Origin: Crotophaga sulcirostris
Taxonomy: Eukaryota; Chordata; Aves; Cuculiformes; Crotophagidae
Assembly: GCA_013397455.1 (NCBI GenBank)
Contig: VYZB01000749.1
Span: 226,108 to 290,107 of the forward strand
DNA length: 64,000 bases
Reading direction: 5' to 3'
Below the pieces are notes generated by a model, which saw only the letters and a list, made by a program, of their open reading frames with translations, was not told the DNA's origin and did no database searches. The position numbers and the translations under genes are program-made. Each line of letters begins with the position of its first letter. Positions within the stretch are counted from its first letter, which is position 1. Below are positions 24,601 to 38,643 of the stretch, in pieces.

Positions 24601-27600
24601 AACTTATTTAAATACACCATAACTGTCTTGCACAAGAAGGCAAAACTATATCGAACAGAAGTATGTCAAGCATAAATGGCATCTGAAAATATAATTCCAT
24701 GCCAACGTTGATGGCTGTTGCTTCAACCACACTTTATCCAAGTGATACTGAGGAAGACAAAGATTCTTACTGAATGGGTATGGAAACGTAATTTATTGCA
24801 TAGCCTTCGCAATATAGGAAAGCCAACCCCAACTCCCCCACCCCCGTCAGATGAGGCTTTGACACATACCAGAAATGCAAGATCATTCACATGAAATGTG
24901 TTCCCAGCTATCCAAGGCAGTTTCAGATGACTCAGGAAAAAAAAAGTTTGCCAGCAGTGGCCTGAGGAAGCAATTTAGGAGCCCTCACACTATCAGAAAC
25001 CATTCAATTCAATTTTGTTTTGACTAGTATTTTCCTTTTACCTTTACCAGGCAAGTCATTAATTTTCCTCTTTTTTTATTTTCCACATTTTCATAGTTGT
25101 ACAAGCGTTAAGACTTTCCTTATGAAATGGCTCCATATACAGCATCTTTGTAAGATGACTTTTGTTTTAAAATGGATGAATTCCTATCAAATATAAGTAA
25201 TAGAATCAAGGTGTACATAATACAAATAGATAACAGAAAACCAATACCAAAAATCAAATATTATATTTTTGCTGCAATTGCCACTGTAGTTTGTTACCCA
25301 TTACTGCACTTAATCCTTTAAAACATCATAACAATTTTCAGTCTTGAATAGGTGTTTGAGACCACTTTCTCACAAAGTTTCTTATATTTTTTCCATTGCA
25401 TTCAGCCTCATTTTGCTGTTTCTTGTCATTTTTCTAGGATCCTAAGTGAGGAAACAGGGAGAGGAAAAAAATCCCAAATCTCACTTCAAAATAGATCTTC
25501 AGCATCCTTTTTCTTTAATTTAATAACTGCATGCCTTTCTATCATAACCAATTTGTTCCCCTAAGTCTGTAAAAGTTCAGTATTTTAGTCATTCAGAGCA
25601 AAAGTAGTCTTTGACTCTTAAGAGTAAATACTTCCACTGTAAAAGTACGCAAAGACAGGATCAGGCGCTTACAAGCATGATATCTTCAAAGCAGTGGAAC
25701 AGATCAGGCACAGTTCACCTGAAAGTTCATATGCCTCTCAAAAATAAACTAAATCCACGATAAGAATACTAGTTTATTTCAGCTATGAAGGGCCGTTTTC
25801 AAGAAATGCAGTACTGTAATTGGTTATATCAAACTGATTATGAAGAAAACAATGACACTGTTTTCCCCTGACAGTTTACAAATCCAAATCCTTTGTCAGT
25901 AACTGTGACCCAAATACAGAAAACATACGAGATGTAAGTTTCATTAGTGGACCACCATAACAAACTAAATGGCAATCTGCCTATTTTAAAAAAATAAATA
26001 AATCCACCCCCCTAAACCTTATCCCCCCAAACTCCATTTTTTCCAGATACGAAGCCAAGGTGAATAGTATTGCCAGGAGAGGAATTTGGATAAAATTAAG
26101 AAACAGAAAAGTGTGACAGAAAATTCCAACTGGTAAGTAAAAATCTGATAATGTCTAGTTAAGTGTGGCTTAAGCTTATTAATAAAGTTTATTAAACAGA
26201 TCAGTGCTACAGAGTTATCTGCTTTACTGTAAAATCACTATGCAATTTTACCAATTTAGACAAAATTAAGCACTTTTGGGTAGCTGGCTCCTTCCTGCCA
26301 GCACTTACAAAGTACTACGAGTTACCTCTCAAGCCCCCTTTTGAGTAATTAAATTTCCTTAACTACAGTCACCACTGAATAAAAATTTGTCCGTTTGTAA
26401 CCTCTTTAAGTCTTTTCTGTATTTGCTTTCATTTTTTTTAACTACCATTTTAAAAATAGGAATAAAATGGGATGCATTATCTGTCTTGGTAATATTGTAC
26501 AGAAGAAGAGAACTCTCATTCTAGACAAAGAGACTGTAGTCTTCCCTACTGCTGGAAATTTAATCTTCTATTTGGCTTTACTTTTTTCCTTTATGGAATC
26601 CAGGCAGTCCAGGACACTCATCTTTATCCATCACCTTTAAATTTCTTAAAATCCTTCCAGAGAGGTCTACTGATTTGTCTCAAATTTCCCTAACTGTAAC
26701 TTGATGTTAGGTAAACTCAGAACATGGTATCTGCTACTTGTTTGTGACTGCAGTAAAGCTTTTGACACCTAAAGATTCAGACTTTTGTTTTAATGATTTC
26801 CTGCTTTGTTGACTGTGACAGTGAAAGTAATCCTGAAAACCCATTTATCTCCTCTGGCTGAATGACAACATGAGCACACCCAAATGATGCAACTGCACCA
26901 TTTATTTTACTTGTTTCTAAGAAATAGATGGGATAATCATTAAAATGTTTCATTCCTAATTAACGAAAATATAAACTGATACATTAATTTAAGTGGCATA
27001 GTAGCACTACTTTGATACTAAAAATTCTGTTGCTAGCAGCCCCTAGAAATCTCCAGTCATTGTCCGCATATATTTCCACTAAAAATACAGCACAATTTGT
27101 CTCCCGAGTCACACTCAGTTCATGCTAGATTTAAATAAAATGCAATTAAAAGCACTTATTTATGATACTCAAAACAGACACAGAAACATTTATAGCCTAG
27201 GTAAAGAACTGAAAGACAAGATACGCTTAATCTACTAACACTAAGGATAAAGAACTCTCTGCCCTGCTCCAGTTGACTTGCTATTCTTCCTGGCAAACGA
27301 ACACTCAGGATTTTCAACGTTTGTGCATACTTACGTTACAGCCTCCACCTCTGAGACAGAGAAAGTGAGGGAATCTATCTGGGACCTACCATGATGGTTT
27401 CTTTGGTAAATCACTGGCACCTCAATAGCACAAACCCTTGCTGTGTAAATTACAGATGCACAAAAAATCTATGTGGTCCAAACATGTAAAGCTTATAAAA
27501 ATACACAGTACTCAACTGCGTACTAGGAGATATCATAGAAAGACAGTAATTAACAACTGTAGGTTGAATGTGTTTTGGAAGATGTATGCCAAACCCTTTT

Positions 27601-30600
27601 AATCAAGTATAATGTAATACACTGATAAAGACAGCATGTTGAGGCATAAGTGCACTCAAAATTAATATAAACAAGACAAATAAATCAGCATATTACTAAT
27701 GTGTTCTTTTTTCTAAGTGAAAATTACACGTCACAATACAATGCGGGGCAGGAATGCCCCTCCAATTAGTCACGCTCTGCATGTTGTGGGAGCTTCTAAG
27801 TATTAAACTGCTTTCATACTATCAGTCTTACAAATATTTACTAATATTTAATAAATACTATTTCAGAAGTTTGCACATTTTCAGGACTGACATCTTCTTT
27901 TAATAAATGGCTTCAAGAAGTTAAACCTTTGTTAAGTTTACAGCCAGTGTAACACATCTGAGAAAAGTTCAAATTATGCGGATGTACAGATTTAGCTTTC
28001 CATAGAAGTCAAGTTTTACTGTAAATACCTGTGTCATAAAAACCAGAAAACTACAGGAAAGCAAAACCACAATAAAAAAAGATTCCATAGATCTTTTTTT
28101 GTTCCATCAGTCTAGCCAACAAAGCCTTCCCGGCAACTTGACTGGATGACTTGATTCTATATCATCACATACTGAAAGCAGAGTTTTTATCCCATAGAAA
28201 TTAAGACATTTTCTCTCTAATTGCAGACAAATCAAGTGAATTATAATTTAAATACATTCTCCTGTATCATTAGGGTTTGAGGTTATTATTATGTCCTACA
28301 ATAATTATAGTATTTTTCACTTATCAAATATCTACATTCTGTATTACAAAGAGGAAGGAAGGAAAGCATAAAAAGAAAGCATTCTACAGTTGCTTATTTT
28401 CCTAAAGTATACACTAAAGAAAATTTCATGCATTTTTAATGACTGCATGTTTCATCGATTGCCTTACATTTTCAAAAGTTTTATAACATACAATGTTGTT
28501 TTAACTTGTTTTTAATATATGACTTCTTAAAAAAAAATCTTCCTTGAACTCATTAGTTTTCAGCTTTGATGGATTAATAACAACTTGGGTAGGAATACTA
28601 CAGAACGTATTAAGCAAAAAAGAGTAAAACTTAATTCTCATTTTAAAATAACAGAACCAAAGAAGTAACTAGAGGAAATTAACAGAAAAGAACTTCCAAA
28701 ACAATTGAAAGCTGTACAACCATCTAACTTTAGATAAATATATGACATTTGATTTTGATGGGAATTAACCATTACTATCCTGTTAAAAAAAGTACTCCAA
28801 AATTACAGTTAATCATTGGGAATGCAAGAATGTATTTAAAGTGGAACTTGTCTAGCAATTGTTCTTTTTGTGAACTACACTGGTGTCAGGTTTTTGCTGG
28901 CACCAATTTTAAACATTACTAAATGTCTACAGTATTGCTGTCTCAGTTTAGATCCAAGTGAAATTCAATGTCAACCTGCAAGTTTTCCTCTACTAAGTTT
29001 CACACTACAAGATTTCTGGTTTTATTGTTTTCTGGAAAAATAAAGTTGTTAAAATACTCATCAAACAAAACTATACAATATTTCTATAAACATAGTTTTG
29101 TCCAAATGGTTACCCTCTTCTAGCTAAATATCCTTAATTCTGCTATGCTGTACAAGCTCTCTTAGAAGCAGAGCATGCAGTTAGGGTAAAGACTACTTAT
29201 TCATGTAATTTAAAAAGAAAACAAAACAAAATAAAAAAACAACTCCTCAAAAGAAGAGTTAACAAGGCTAGTTTGTTTAAGCTATTGTAAAATACCCAAG
29301 CTTTATTTGGCAAGCATAGGCTGCTCTTTTCTGCCACGTTTATAAACTAATTTAATATTTCAAGAGGTATGCAAGTCAAATGCCAGCAATTACATCAGTC
29401 TACTGAGACGAACACTGTGAACTTGGCATTTTTATTTAGCCAATTAGATTAAATGAATTGTTTAATTTTGGAAGTTCCCATCTGATTCAGTAGCCACTTT
29501 CAGGGAGCAGCAGCCACTGTTTTCACCATAGTATACAAAAAAAAGTTAGTAGGTCTATAATCTTGTGACAATTTCAGAAGTAGAAGGTATGATGAAGTAA
29601 ACTACAATTACAAGCATGCAAAAGAAAAGTTACAAAAGAGGAAAAAACAAGCTCAGTGGGTTATTCAGTACAGCAAGCACAATGATGCCAAAATTATCAT
29701 TATCTGACTATTCTTCAAACATCTTTTAGTTCTGAATGTCAGCGTTCACTTTGACTGGTACAATCTGTAATTTCACACTGTACTGGCAATTTGTTCCACA
29801 CTGCTTTTCTAATATTAAAATAACAACCACATGCAATTTCAGGGTTAACCTATTTCCAAGCAGTTCTGTGTTGGCTGGAACTATCATCGGTTTTGAATTA
29901 CTATCCCTGGTATTCACAACTGTTGCCAGTATCGCCAGTTGCCAGATGAACCGTTTTTGTAAAAATTAAAGAAAAACAGTATATCCTGCCAGAAGGGGAC
30001 GCTACGCACAACTAGCAGAAAGCTGCCTCTTTCTCAGTTTAGCCTCTTTTTTTCCCAGTAGGAGCTTGAGCCAGCGAGATTGCCACCAAAGCAGCCAGGA
30101 AAGGGATGTGCTATATTCTCACAATGTTCCCAGTGGAGACAGTGTCTGACAAATGGGTGCAATCCAGACAATAATCCCCACCCGCTTGACTGTTTGAAAT
30201 AGATACAGAAGAAGAAATGAATAATGAAGACAGAAGAACCTGGAGAGATGCAGAAAGAGGTCAAGAGCCTGAATATACAGATCCATATACCCAGCCCCTT
30301 TGTCTAATTCCAGAAGGCATAAAAGAAAAAGAGTTCGAAGATTAGACACAATGGAGAAAAAAAGCATTTCCTTTTTCTGTTCCCTTTCCCAGCATGCAAT
30401 ATCTCCAGGAAAAGCGCACCCCTCCAGTCTTTTCTTAAAGCACCACGAGGAAGAAAATAAATTACTTTTTGTCCTTTCCTAGATAACCTGAAACCTCTGC
30501 AAGATAAGCCTGCTATCTCATTTACGCAAGGTGAGAGGTAAAGACAGAAAGATCCGGCTACAAAACTCATAAAATGTAAATTTTTCCATACCTGCAGATT

Positions 30601-31043
30601 TCCAAATTGGCTGATAAAAGCTCCTCAGCAAGATATTGGTAAACAAAGTGAAAAAGAATTACCGAGGACAAATACATGAATTGAGTAAACTTCCAACATC
30701 AGTAGTTCGCTTCATATCCTATTGGGGATATGAGGAATCCTATTCCAATTTTGCTACACCTTCTGGAGATGCTATGCCATATCTCTGATCATCCTTGACA
30801 GTCTTCTTTACACTTTTACTCATTTTATTTTATTTTTTTAAAATACACTAAGACGACTTATGCACTATATGGTAAAACAATTGATTTTAAATAGAGACAC
30901 ACTGTCTTCTGTCTGAAGACAAAAAATAGCAATATTCCATTTTCAAATACCTATGTATGGTAACTCCAATATCCACCTCCTGACTGCTAACAGCCAATTT
31001 CGATCCAGTGAAAATGGACCACTGGGAATTTAATTCTCATCAG

Positions 31044-31300
31044 TAACACATGCATTACTTTGCATTTATCATGATCGATTTCCTTCAGTCAGTTTATTGC
31101 TCAGTTAGTTTTGTAATATTATTCCGCAGTGTCTTAGCTGTCAGTATCCTCACTACCCTCAAATTTCAGGTTATCAAGCTCCAGCATTCGTTCTCTATTT
31201 TCTGAATCATTTCCAGCATTAATTCCCACAGAACTCCCCTGCTAGTCTTCCAACACTACGAAAGCTAACCATCTATTCCTCTGTTACACTTAACTATGTT
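31044..31300 (-). mobile_element. Possible ancient CR1-like fragment (reverse transcriptase part)
   Basis: On the plus strand, TGCATTACTTTGCATTTATC is followed later by AACTCCCCTGCTAGTC and AACCATCTATTCCTCTGTT. This order is typical of the reverse complement of old CR1-type elements in amniotes. Divergence is high and the frame is destroyed. Confidence 0.45.
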
Positions 31301-31832
31301 TAACTCTTGTGACTAAAAGGAAAATGCATATCCATGAACAGCTTTTTTTTTTTAACCTCTCTTCCTCTCCTTCAAACCAAAAAAAAATACCAGAGGCTTT
31401 TGACACAAGCTGGACAATGGCTTTTTGGAAATTTAAAACAATATACAGACTCAATCAGCAACATCCAGTGCATGTATTTATTCCTTCAAAGAACTCCCAC
31501 TGATTTGCAAGGCATGACTTTCATGTCCTAAAGGTACAATTATTCCGCCTCATTCTACTCATCCACATGTTCACTAAATCCATTCTATAAGAGAAGTGCC
31601 AATGAGTCTGTCCAGCACTGAAGTCATATTTACATTAGTACTACATTCCCAGAACAGACTTCATATATATATATAGTAAGCAGGAGGCAACCATAAGGGA
31701 AATAAGATTTTACACACAAAAGCATCAACTGGGATAAGGAGCCATAGCAGCTGCCGTCACTATTCTGAATTAATTAATTTCCAAGTGACTATAAAGATAC
31801 TCACAATAGGTCTCCAATTTTTTTCCCCTCCT

Positions 31833-31848
31833 CCCCCCCCCCCCCCCC
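31833..31848 (-). repeat. C16 homopolymer (G16 on sense strand)
   Basis: An uninterrupted run of 16 C lies just after a CT-rich stretch. Length here is prone to assembly error. Confidence 0.9.
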
Positions 31849-32583
31849 GCAAGCCTTCCAATTAGAAGAAAAAAGAAAAAAACCTTCATTTAAGTATAAT
31901 TTCTTTTACATCTGTGAAGTACAAAAGACCTCATTTCTGTTGGGAAATTTCTTCACAAGAGAGTCCCAAGAAGTACAATTGATTAGCATATTGAGACTCT
32001 TTTATATTGATCCACCACACAAAGTAGATTCACTATTTACTGGAGATATTATTCTTATCTTCTCCAGATTAAATTAAATACAAAGACCAGCTAGTATATA
32101 GGAAGAAATTAACTAGAATTGCCTTAGAGATCTCACAAGGACCATCTTACTTGGCAACTATTAGTACACCTCAGCACAAGATGGCCAAAATGTAAAGAAA
32201 AGGTATGCAATCTTATACAGAAACATTCTTTTCTATCTTGGGTTCAGATGAATTATGGAGAAGGTTGACAAAGAGGCCCAAGTTGGTGCACTTAAGTGAA
32301 ATACATGTTGGAACGATGAAAGAAGTCAACAATAAAAAACAAATATCTGTCTGGAAGATATATAAATATTTTCAAAATGAGCACAGAAACATGCTGACAT
32401 TTCTGTCATTACTTTGAATAATAATAACAATAATTGTTTTGGTTTGCTGTCACTGCTCAATTTTCAAATAAATTAAGGCATATGGGTTGCATTAATTTGT
32501 TTTTCGTACTACTGCAAAGGTTGCCTCTTTATTAAAATAAACAATAAAAATACTTATGGAGAATTCAGAAAGGGGATGGTCTC

Positions 32584-32709
32584 TCATCTGCAAGCCATAT
32601 TTTTAAAAAAGTGAAAATAGCTTATTTTGCATCCTTACAAAAAAAAGACAGTGAAATTCTTATGTAAGACTCAAGAGGAAGAAGGTTCATCTGCAAGCCA
32701 TATTTTTAA
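32584..32709 (+). repeat. Pair of exact 23 bp direct repeats, 103 bp apart
   Basis: A 23 bp string that begins TCATCTGCAAGCC and ends TTTTTAA occurs at 32584-32606 and again at 32687-32709. The 80 bp between them are AT-rich and unrecognised. Confidence 0.9.
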
Positions 32710-34533
32710 GACACTTGACAACCTTTACTTAGAACCTACTTTAACATTTTCCTTAAGTCGTCTCAAATCAAACAAAAAGCTGCCTTTGTGATCTGTTTTC
32801 ACTTTGTAACTAAGAATCTAGTGAATAAGAAAAAGAAGAAAACATGACAACTGCTTCTATTTAAGTATCTTGTCAACAATGAAGTCTCAAAAATGGAGCT
32901 GGTGATATTTTTACTGATTTTTATATTTAAGAAATGCAGCCCATCTTTTTTTTATGCCCTCCAAAGCAGTATTTTGTGTGAAAAAACACCCCCATTACTG
33001 CTGTTATCATAATGAAATAAAACAGTAGGAATAGGTGTCAGTTGTTTTCTCATTCTGAACTAAAACTGTATAGTGAAAGTTTTCCATCCTCCATTTTTTT
33101 CTGAGTTTTCCTTACAATTCTAAGTATTATTTTAGGCTTGCTATCTAGAAAAAATGTATCATATTCTACAGCTTTCTCATACTGAGATTGTTAAGCCTTC
33201 TCAGTTAAGATATTTTTACCCCACGAGAGGTGCAAACAGGAGACTGACTTGGGAAAGCAGCATCTCTACATTCCTTCAGGTAGTCTGTTCTTGCTTCCAC
33301 CTTTGGCAGACTTCCTTTTAGTATTTGAGCTCAGGAATACACTGTTTATCCATGTCGTCTTCTTCTGTGTTAGGTTAGGTACTCTTTACATTCTGTTCCC
33401 TACTTGGAAGAGCTTTCTACTTCAGCCCTGACAGGGTGAGATATCTATTAAATGAATATTCAGATTTTGTTTAACAAAAATAATTTGCCTTACTAGGGCA
33501 TACATTACCTAGAAGAGCTATGTAATGCCAATGATGAAGTAGAATGTGCTGCTGAGAACACGTGCGATAAAATTCAGTCTTCCCTAAAAACGCTCGACTT
33601 CTTGCACATGCCCATGGATCTATTCACCACTCAAAGCATGAAGTTTTTTGCATTACCGTAGAGAAATGCATCAAATATAGATAGCAAGTCATCTGTCTGC
33701 CACAGCAAGAATCTGCACTGTTTCACTGACTGAGGGTTGAATGACTTTGAGCTTTACCCCTTCTTCCTTCCCTGAGATGGTCTATAAGTGGCACCTGAAC
33801 CACATTACTATGAATGCTGAACCATCTCTGCTTCTGTCTTCTGTTGAGAAGCCTTTTGGTGAGAAGCTAATTACACTAGAGTTTAAGATCTTCCCATTAC
33901 TCTTTCTTTAACCTTTAAGATTCTGTAACACTAATATGAAAGTCTGCTCTCTATTGTGAATGGGAATATGCAAGACGGTTGTTGGAAATATATGCCAGGA
34001 GAAAGAAAAAGCAAAACTGCAAAAAAATGCATCAGTCCTCACTCCTAATTAAGACAATTCTACAGTATCATGTTAACTGAAACCAAGGTTACAGAAAATG
34101 AAACCATTAACCAAAAAAAGAAACCATTACTGTTAGAAGAAAACGATAAGGCTTTTTTAAAAAGCCTAGTATTTCAGGATACAAAAATCCCATGCAAAAA
34201 GACCCCATATGAAAAGAAAGATCAGGCTCCTTAGGCTGACCTCAAAGACCAGTTATTCAGTCCTCAGCAAAAGCCCTTTCTCACCCATATCACTATTACT
34301 TTCAAGAAATTGGATTACTTTTGTTCCAAGGCCAAAGACTGTAAAAAAATCCTTAAGATTGAAGCTCTACCTTTACAAAATGATTTGGCTTTCAAAAGCT
34401 TCACAGTAATGCTAGAGTTCATACTTAGCTCTATTTCTGTTCAGATCTTGCTGAAATATGAAGTTGAGAGAAAATCATTTAGTTTGAAGCATTAGTTTTT
34501 TCCTGTACCTCTTGTACTAGACTCATTGTTCTA

Positions 34534-34586
34534 CAATAAGTAATGTGTTTTAAATGTACTGCAATAAGTAATGTGTTTTAAATGTA
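34534..34586 (+). repeat. 28 bp tandem duplication
   Basis: Two adjacent units, CAATAAGTAATGTGTTTT followed by AAATGTA, repeat with a 28 bp period; the copies are identical over the 25 bases present in both. Confidence 0.95.
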
Positions 34587-35674
34587 TTAGGACAAAAATA
34601 CTGTATTATCTGACTTATATGTTTCTCCAGTGATAATTTTCAGGATAGTGAACATTTCTCCAAGCCATGTAAAAATGGTTGTAAGCATCTGCTGCTCATT
34701 TCAAACAACTAAAAGATATTTTCCCCTCAAGCACTGCAAAAGGTCTTTCTTGCATATGTCATTAATGGACATCTCCAAACACGATATTGCTATAGCAACA
34801 CCTGCCATCATAACAAGCTTTTTGTTGTAAGATAAAGCTAAAACCTACTCCTAAATACACAGTAAAGCAGCTACATAAAGTTTTATTAGGGCCTAATTAA
34901 AGCCAAGAAATTTGAATAATTTAAGATAAGCCACATGTTGCTAAGAAATCACTAGATAATCAGTTATTTTTGTATAGAAACTTTTCAACATATCACAGAT
35001 TCCTAAACAGGGTAAGAGGTAGTCTGCAATGGATAATTAATCCACTCTGACAATATCATTAAGCCTGACAGACCAGTAAAAAAATTCCTGTAAATATATA
35101 CAATTTTATAATTAAGAAAGCAGTATAATAGTAGAAGGACTAGAAAGGATCATATTGTTCTTTTTTCCCATCTTTCATGAACCGTTAAATAAATATTTTA
35201 TACAGTTTTGGCAAAACAAAATCTGAAGAACTCAAATAACAATGTATTATTCCAATAGCTTTGAGAACTCCTGCAAACAATTAAAGCAGTTCCTGCATCC
35301 ACGTAGCTGGAATTTTTAACTGTTCTCATTTCCCACAATGTTTACTTCTGATTGTTGTGCTTGAGACATTATTAATTGTATTTGCCGGTGAAGTTACTTT
35401 TAATCTCCAGTTCTAACACAGAACACATATAGAACAAAACATTAAATGTCATTCCAACACCACCACAACAATATATGCTACTTGCAAATTGAAATAACAA
35501 ATAGCTTAATATAGCCCAGCACCAACAATTCTTAGGTTCTCAATATATGCAGAATGGTGCATCTGCAAGTATGCAGAGGATATAAAAAAAAGCAGACAAA
35601 GTCACAGCCTGAATAGTGAGCATCTAATTATGTCCTAGGAAGCAATATATTTACAGTGAAATTATGTTAGAGGT

Positions 35675-36493
35675 ATCATAAAATCCTGTGGTTGGAAAAG
35701 ACCTTTGAGATCGTTGAGTCCAACTATACTTGTCCACTACTAAACCATATCCCAGAGCACCTTGACTACCCCTCTTTTAAACCCCTCCAGGGATGGGGAC
35801 TCAACCGCCTCCCTGGGCAGCTGTGCCAGTGCCTGACCATCCTTTTGGTGAAGAGATTTTTTCTGATCTCTAATCTAACCCCGCCCTGAACTTGATATCA
35901 TTTCCTCTCATCCTGTTGCCCGGGAGAAGAGACCAACAGTCACCTCACCACAACCTCCTTTCAGGCAGTTGTAGACAGTGATGAGGTCTCCCCTCAGCCT
36001 CCTCTTCACTGAGGAGCCCCAGTTCCCTCAGTTGCTCCTCATAACCCTTGTTCTCCAGCCCTTCCCCAGCCTCGTTGCCCTTCTCTGGACGCACTCCAGC
36101 CCCTCAATGTCCTTCCTGGAGTGAGGGGCCCAGAACTGAGCACGGCACTCGCGGTGCGGCCTCACCAGTGCTGAGCACAGGGGCACCATCCCTGCCCTGC
36201 TCCTGCTGGCCACGCTACTTCTGATACAGGCCTAGATGCCATGGGCCTTCTTGGCCACCTGGGCCACTGCTGGCTCATCTTCAGTCAGCTGTCAACCAGC
36301 ACCCCCAGGTCCTTCTCTGCAGGCAGCTTTCTAGCCAGTTTTCCCTAAGCCTGTAGCACTGCCTGGGGTTGTTGTGTCCCAAGTTCAGGACTTGGCACTT
36401 GGCCTTGTTGAACTTCATCCCATTGGTCACAGCCCACTGGTACAGCCTGTTCAGGTCCCTCTGTAGAGCCTCCCCACCCTCAAGCAGATCTGT
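35675..36493 (-). mobile_element. CR1 LINE fragment, about 820 bp
   Basis: The minus-strand CR1 begins at its 3' tail with AAAATCCTGTGGTTGGAAAAG and runs up through the ORF2 end. A 61-codon stretch at 36028-36213 contains [10 protein letters not shown] and [10 protein letters not shown], the standard CR1 ORF2 C-terminal motifs. It is broken by stops elsewhere. It has the same orientation as SRFBP1. Confidence 0.93.
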
Positions 36494-38261
36494 TTAGTCT
36501 ACTTGAAGACAGGAAAAATGACCCCAAGGGTCAGTGGTAAAACAAGAGTTATGAAATAATAGGAAGCAAGTTCTCTTCCCTATAGTATCAGATTGTAATT
36601 AGTAAAGATCCACACTAGAAAGAGAAGTTCAAATCTTGTCACTGAAAGTTCACATCTGTCTCGTTCAAAAGGATAGCAGCTCTTACAAGTCCTGCTGTGC
36701 TGCAGGCAGCCACCCTCTAACAACAGATGCATGATCAGACAGTTGATTTATTTTATTTTTTTTTTTTGTCTGGATGAAAGATAACAGCTGTCCCACAAAG
36801 TGGCAGCAGCCATGTTGAAACACTGTGCTGACCAAGAAACAGATTCCTCGAGTAAATGAACTAGTACAAAAGGTTTGTGGGTTTAAAGGAAGCTAAATGA
36901 AGCAATGTAATTCTTAAGAAAGCAATGAATTCTCGCTTATTGAGATTTCAACCCCTCAGATTTTTTTTTCCCAGTAAGAGAAACTTAAGCTATTGCATTA
37001 AAAACTTCTGTAAGAGAGACAGCTGTGTCAAGGTCCCAGAATTTCAGTCTCTCTTCCCTAAACCTGAAACAAATTACCAGTGAAATGGAATCCTCCTCCC
37101 GTGCCTTCTGAGGTCATCAGGATAACTGTCCTTCACAAAAGAGCCTGTTCATGCCAGCAGACCCAGAAATCTTTTTTTTTCTGAGTATATGGTAGGGAAA
37201 AGGTGGTTTGGTATATTTTTGACTGATGGAAGAAAAACGTATATTTAGAAAGAGCTGTGCATTCTGGTAACTGGGAAAAACTCAGAAAAAACTGTTCTAG
37301 AACATGGAAGTAGCTATCTTGAGGAATCTTTTAATCGAAAAATACACATGCTGTCAGACTCTGGTGTAACATCCACTTTCTGACTCCAAATCACTTAAGC
37401 TGGTGTCATTATTTTGGGGTTTTTTTTTGTCTTTTTAGTTGAAGTTCTCTTTGCAGCTTGCTATACTCCTCATTCAGTAAGAGAGAAGACAGACATTTCT
37501 TCTTACATAAAACATATAAGTAGAAGTTTATGGACTATTTCAGCACTTATATGCAAAGTGGCCAATTCCTGTATTCTGCACACAGATAGAAAATTGCTTT
37601 CAAAAGGATATCATCTCTTCTGAGAAATGTAAGGATCCACGCATTGAAACTACTAGAACAGTCTGGGTAAGAGAAGACTGCTCTAAGTTGCGACTTTGTA
37701 GACCGATTTACCGTATTAACTATTCCTATTCTGTTCATTCTTTCCCAAATATTCTAAAATACCCATTCAGGTTATGCAAAGAGTTCTTTATGAAATCCTA
37801 GGATCATTAACTTAAGACAAAAGGTTACTGGGAATAACATTTCACCAATATAAAATGCCCCACTATCTCAAATAATATCAATGATTTCTGTGAAAGCTGT
37901 TTTGTTGTTCTTCCACTTTAAGGAATATTTTTATGTCAACTCTAAAAAGTTTGTCTAGAAATCAACAGTGGTGAAAAATAAGTAAACAACTAGTGCCTTT
38001 TAAGCTGTGATTCATAAGAAACAAGAATTTTTCTTTCGTCTAAGAAACAAATACACTGTAAAGCCAGTAAATGTCTATTTGTTCATTTTTAAAGACAAAA
38101 AAAAGCAAGAAAACCAATGTTTTGGCTATGAAATTATTATTAAGAGTGCCTTTTTTTAACAATGAAGACCACCTACAGCACAATTTCAGATAACTGACTG
38201 CATTTACTAGCTATTTGCCAGAGAAGTGGGAGAGCTTGTCCCTTTCTCAGCTGTCCACTTT

Positions 38262-38473
38262 GAAGGTCCTTCCCTTGGATGCGAAAGCAAGAAGGATAGA
38301 GATCCTCAACAGCCTTCCTGAAAATGATCTGCCGGATTGCTTTCAACGTTGGCAGCATCATGAGTAGCCGTGTGGCAACTCAGAAGGGAACTATTTTTAA
38401 AGTGATCATAGTTGATCTTAATTTGTTAACTGAGACATGCATAGTCTCATTTTTTTTCATGTCAGACCTCATA
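38262..38473 (+). mobile_element. Mariner transposon 3' remnant
   Basis: From about 38285 this shares GAGATCCTCAACAGCCTT, GAAAATGATCTG, GGCAGCATC and the end GTCAGACCT with the copy at 40886-41428. The encoded strings resemble the C-terminus of a mariner transposase (ILNSLPENDL). I see no 5' terminal repeat. The element ends 97 bp from exon 3, within intron 3. The left limit is approximate. Confidence 0.7.
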
Positions 38474-38570
38474 TTTCAGTTAAGTTTCAAAAGTTGGAGT
38501 TCTAGAAATCAAAGCTTTTTTTACTAAAATTAATTGCTTCTAATATTTAAATATCTAAACGTGCTATTAC

Positions 38571-38643
38571 CTTCATGGCATGGATTTCTTCTATTAACCT
38601 CTGAACTCGTTTTTGGTTCTTTAATTTCAAGTCTTCTGAACCC
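38571..38643 (-). CDS. SRFBP1: SRFBP1 coding exon 3 (internal exon)
   Basis: This 73 nt exon completes the split Lys codon of exon 2 and then encodes 24 residues, beginning GSEDLKLKNQKR and ending IEEIHAMK. The acceptor ends TTTACAG and the donor is GTAATA. The closing EEIHAMK motif is identical to human SRFBP1, where this segment continues the predicted helical, basic N-terminal region (about residues 43-66). Intron 2 before it is only 921 bp, so exons 2 and 3 form a close pair. The next exon lies 19.6 kb away. A mariner remnant ends 97 bp downstream of this exon's donor, inside intron 3. The exon ends in phase 0, matching the phase-0 start of exon 4. Confidence 0.9.

Larger units (their letters stand above)
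18952..38570 (-). other. SRFBP1 intron 3, about 19.6 kb
   Basis: This is the largest complete intron in the window. It contains an old CR1-like plus MIR-like pair (20618-20918), a GC-richer LTR-like block (21551-23060), a possible ancient CR1-like fragment (31044-31300), a C16 run (31833-31848), short direct repeats near 32.6 and 34.5 kb, a CR1 fragment (35675-36493) and a mariner 3' remnant (38262-38473). The stretches 24601-31043 and 32710-34533 are AT-rich with nothing I can name. Confidence 0.8.
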
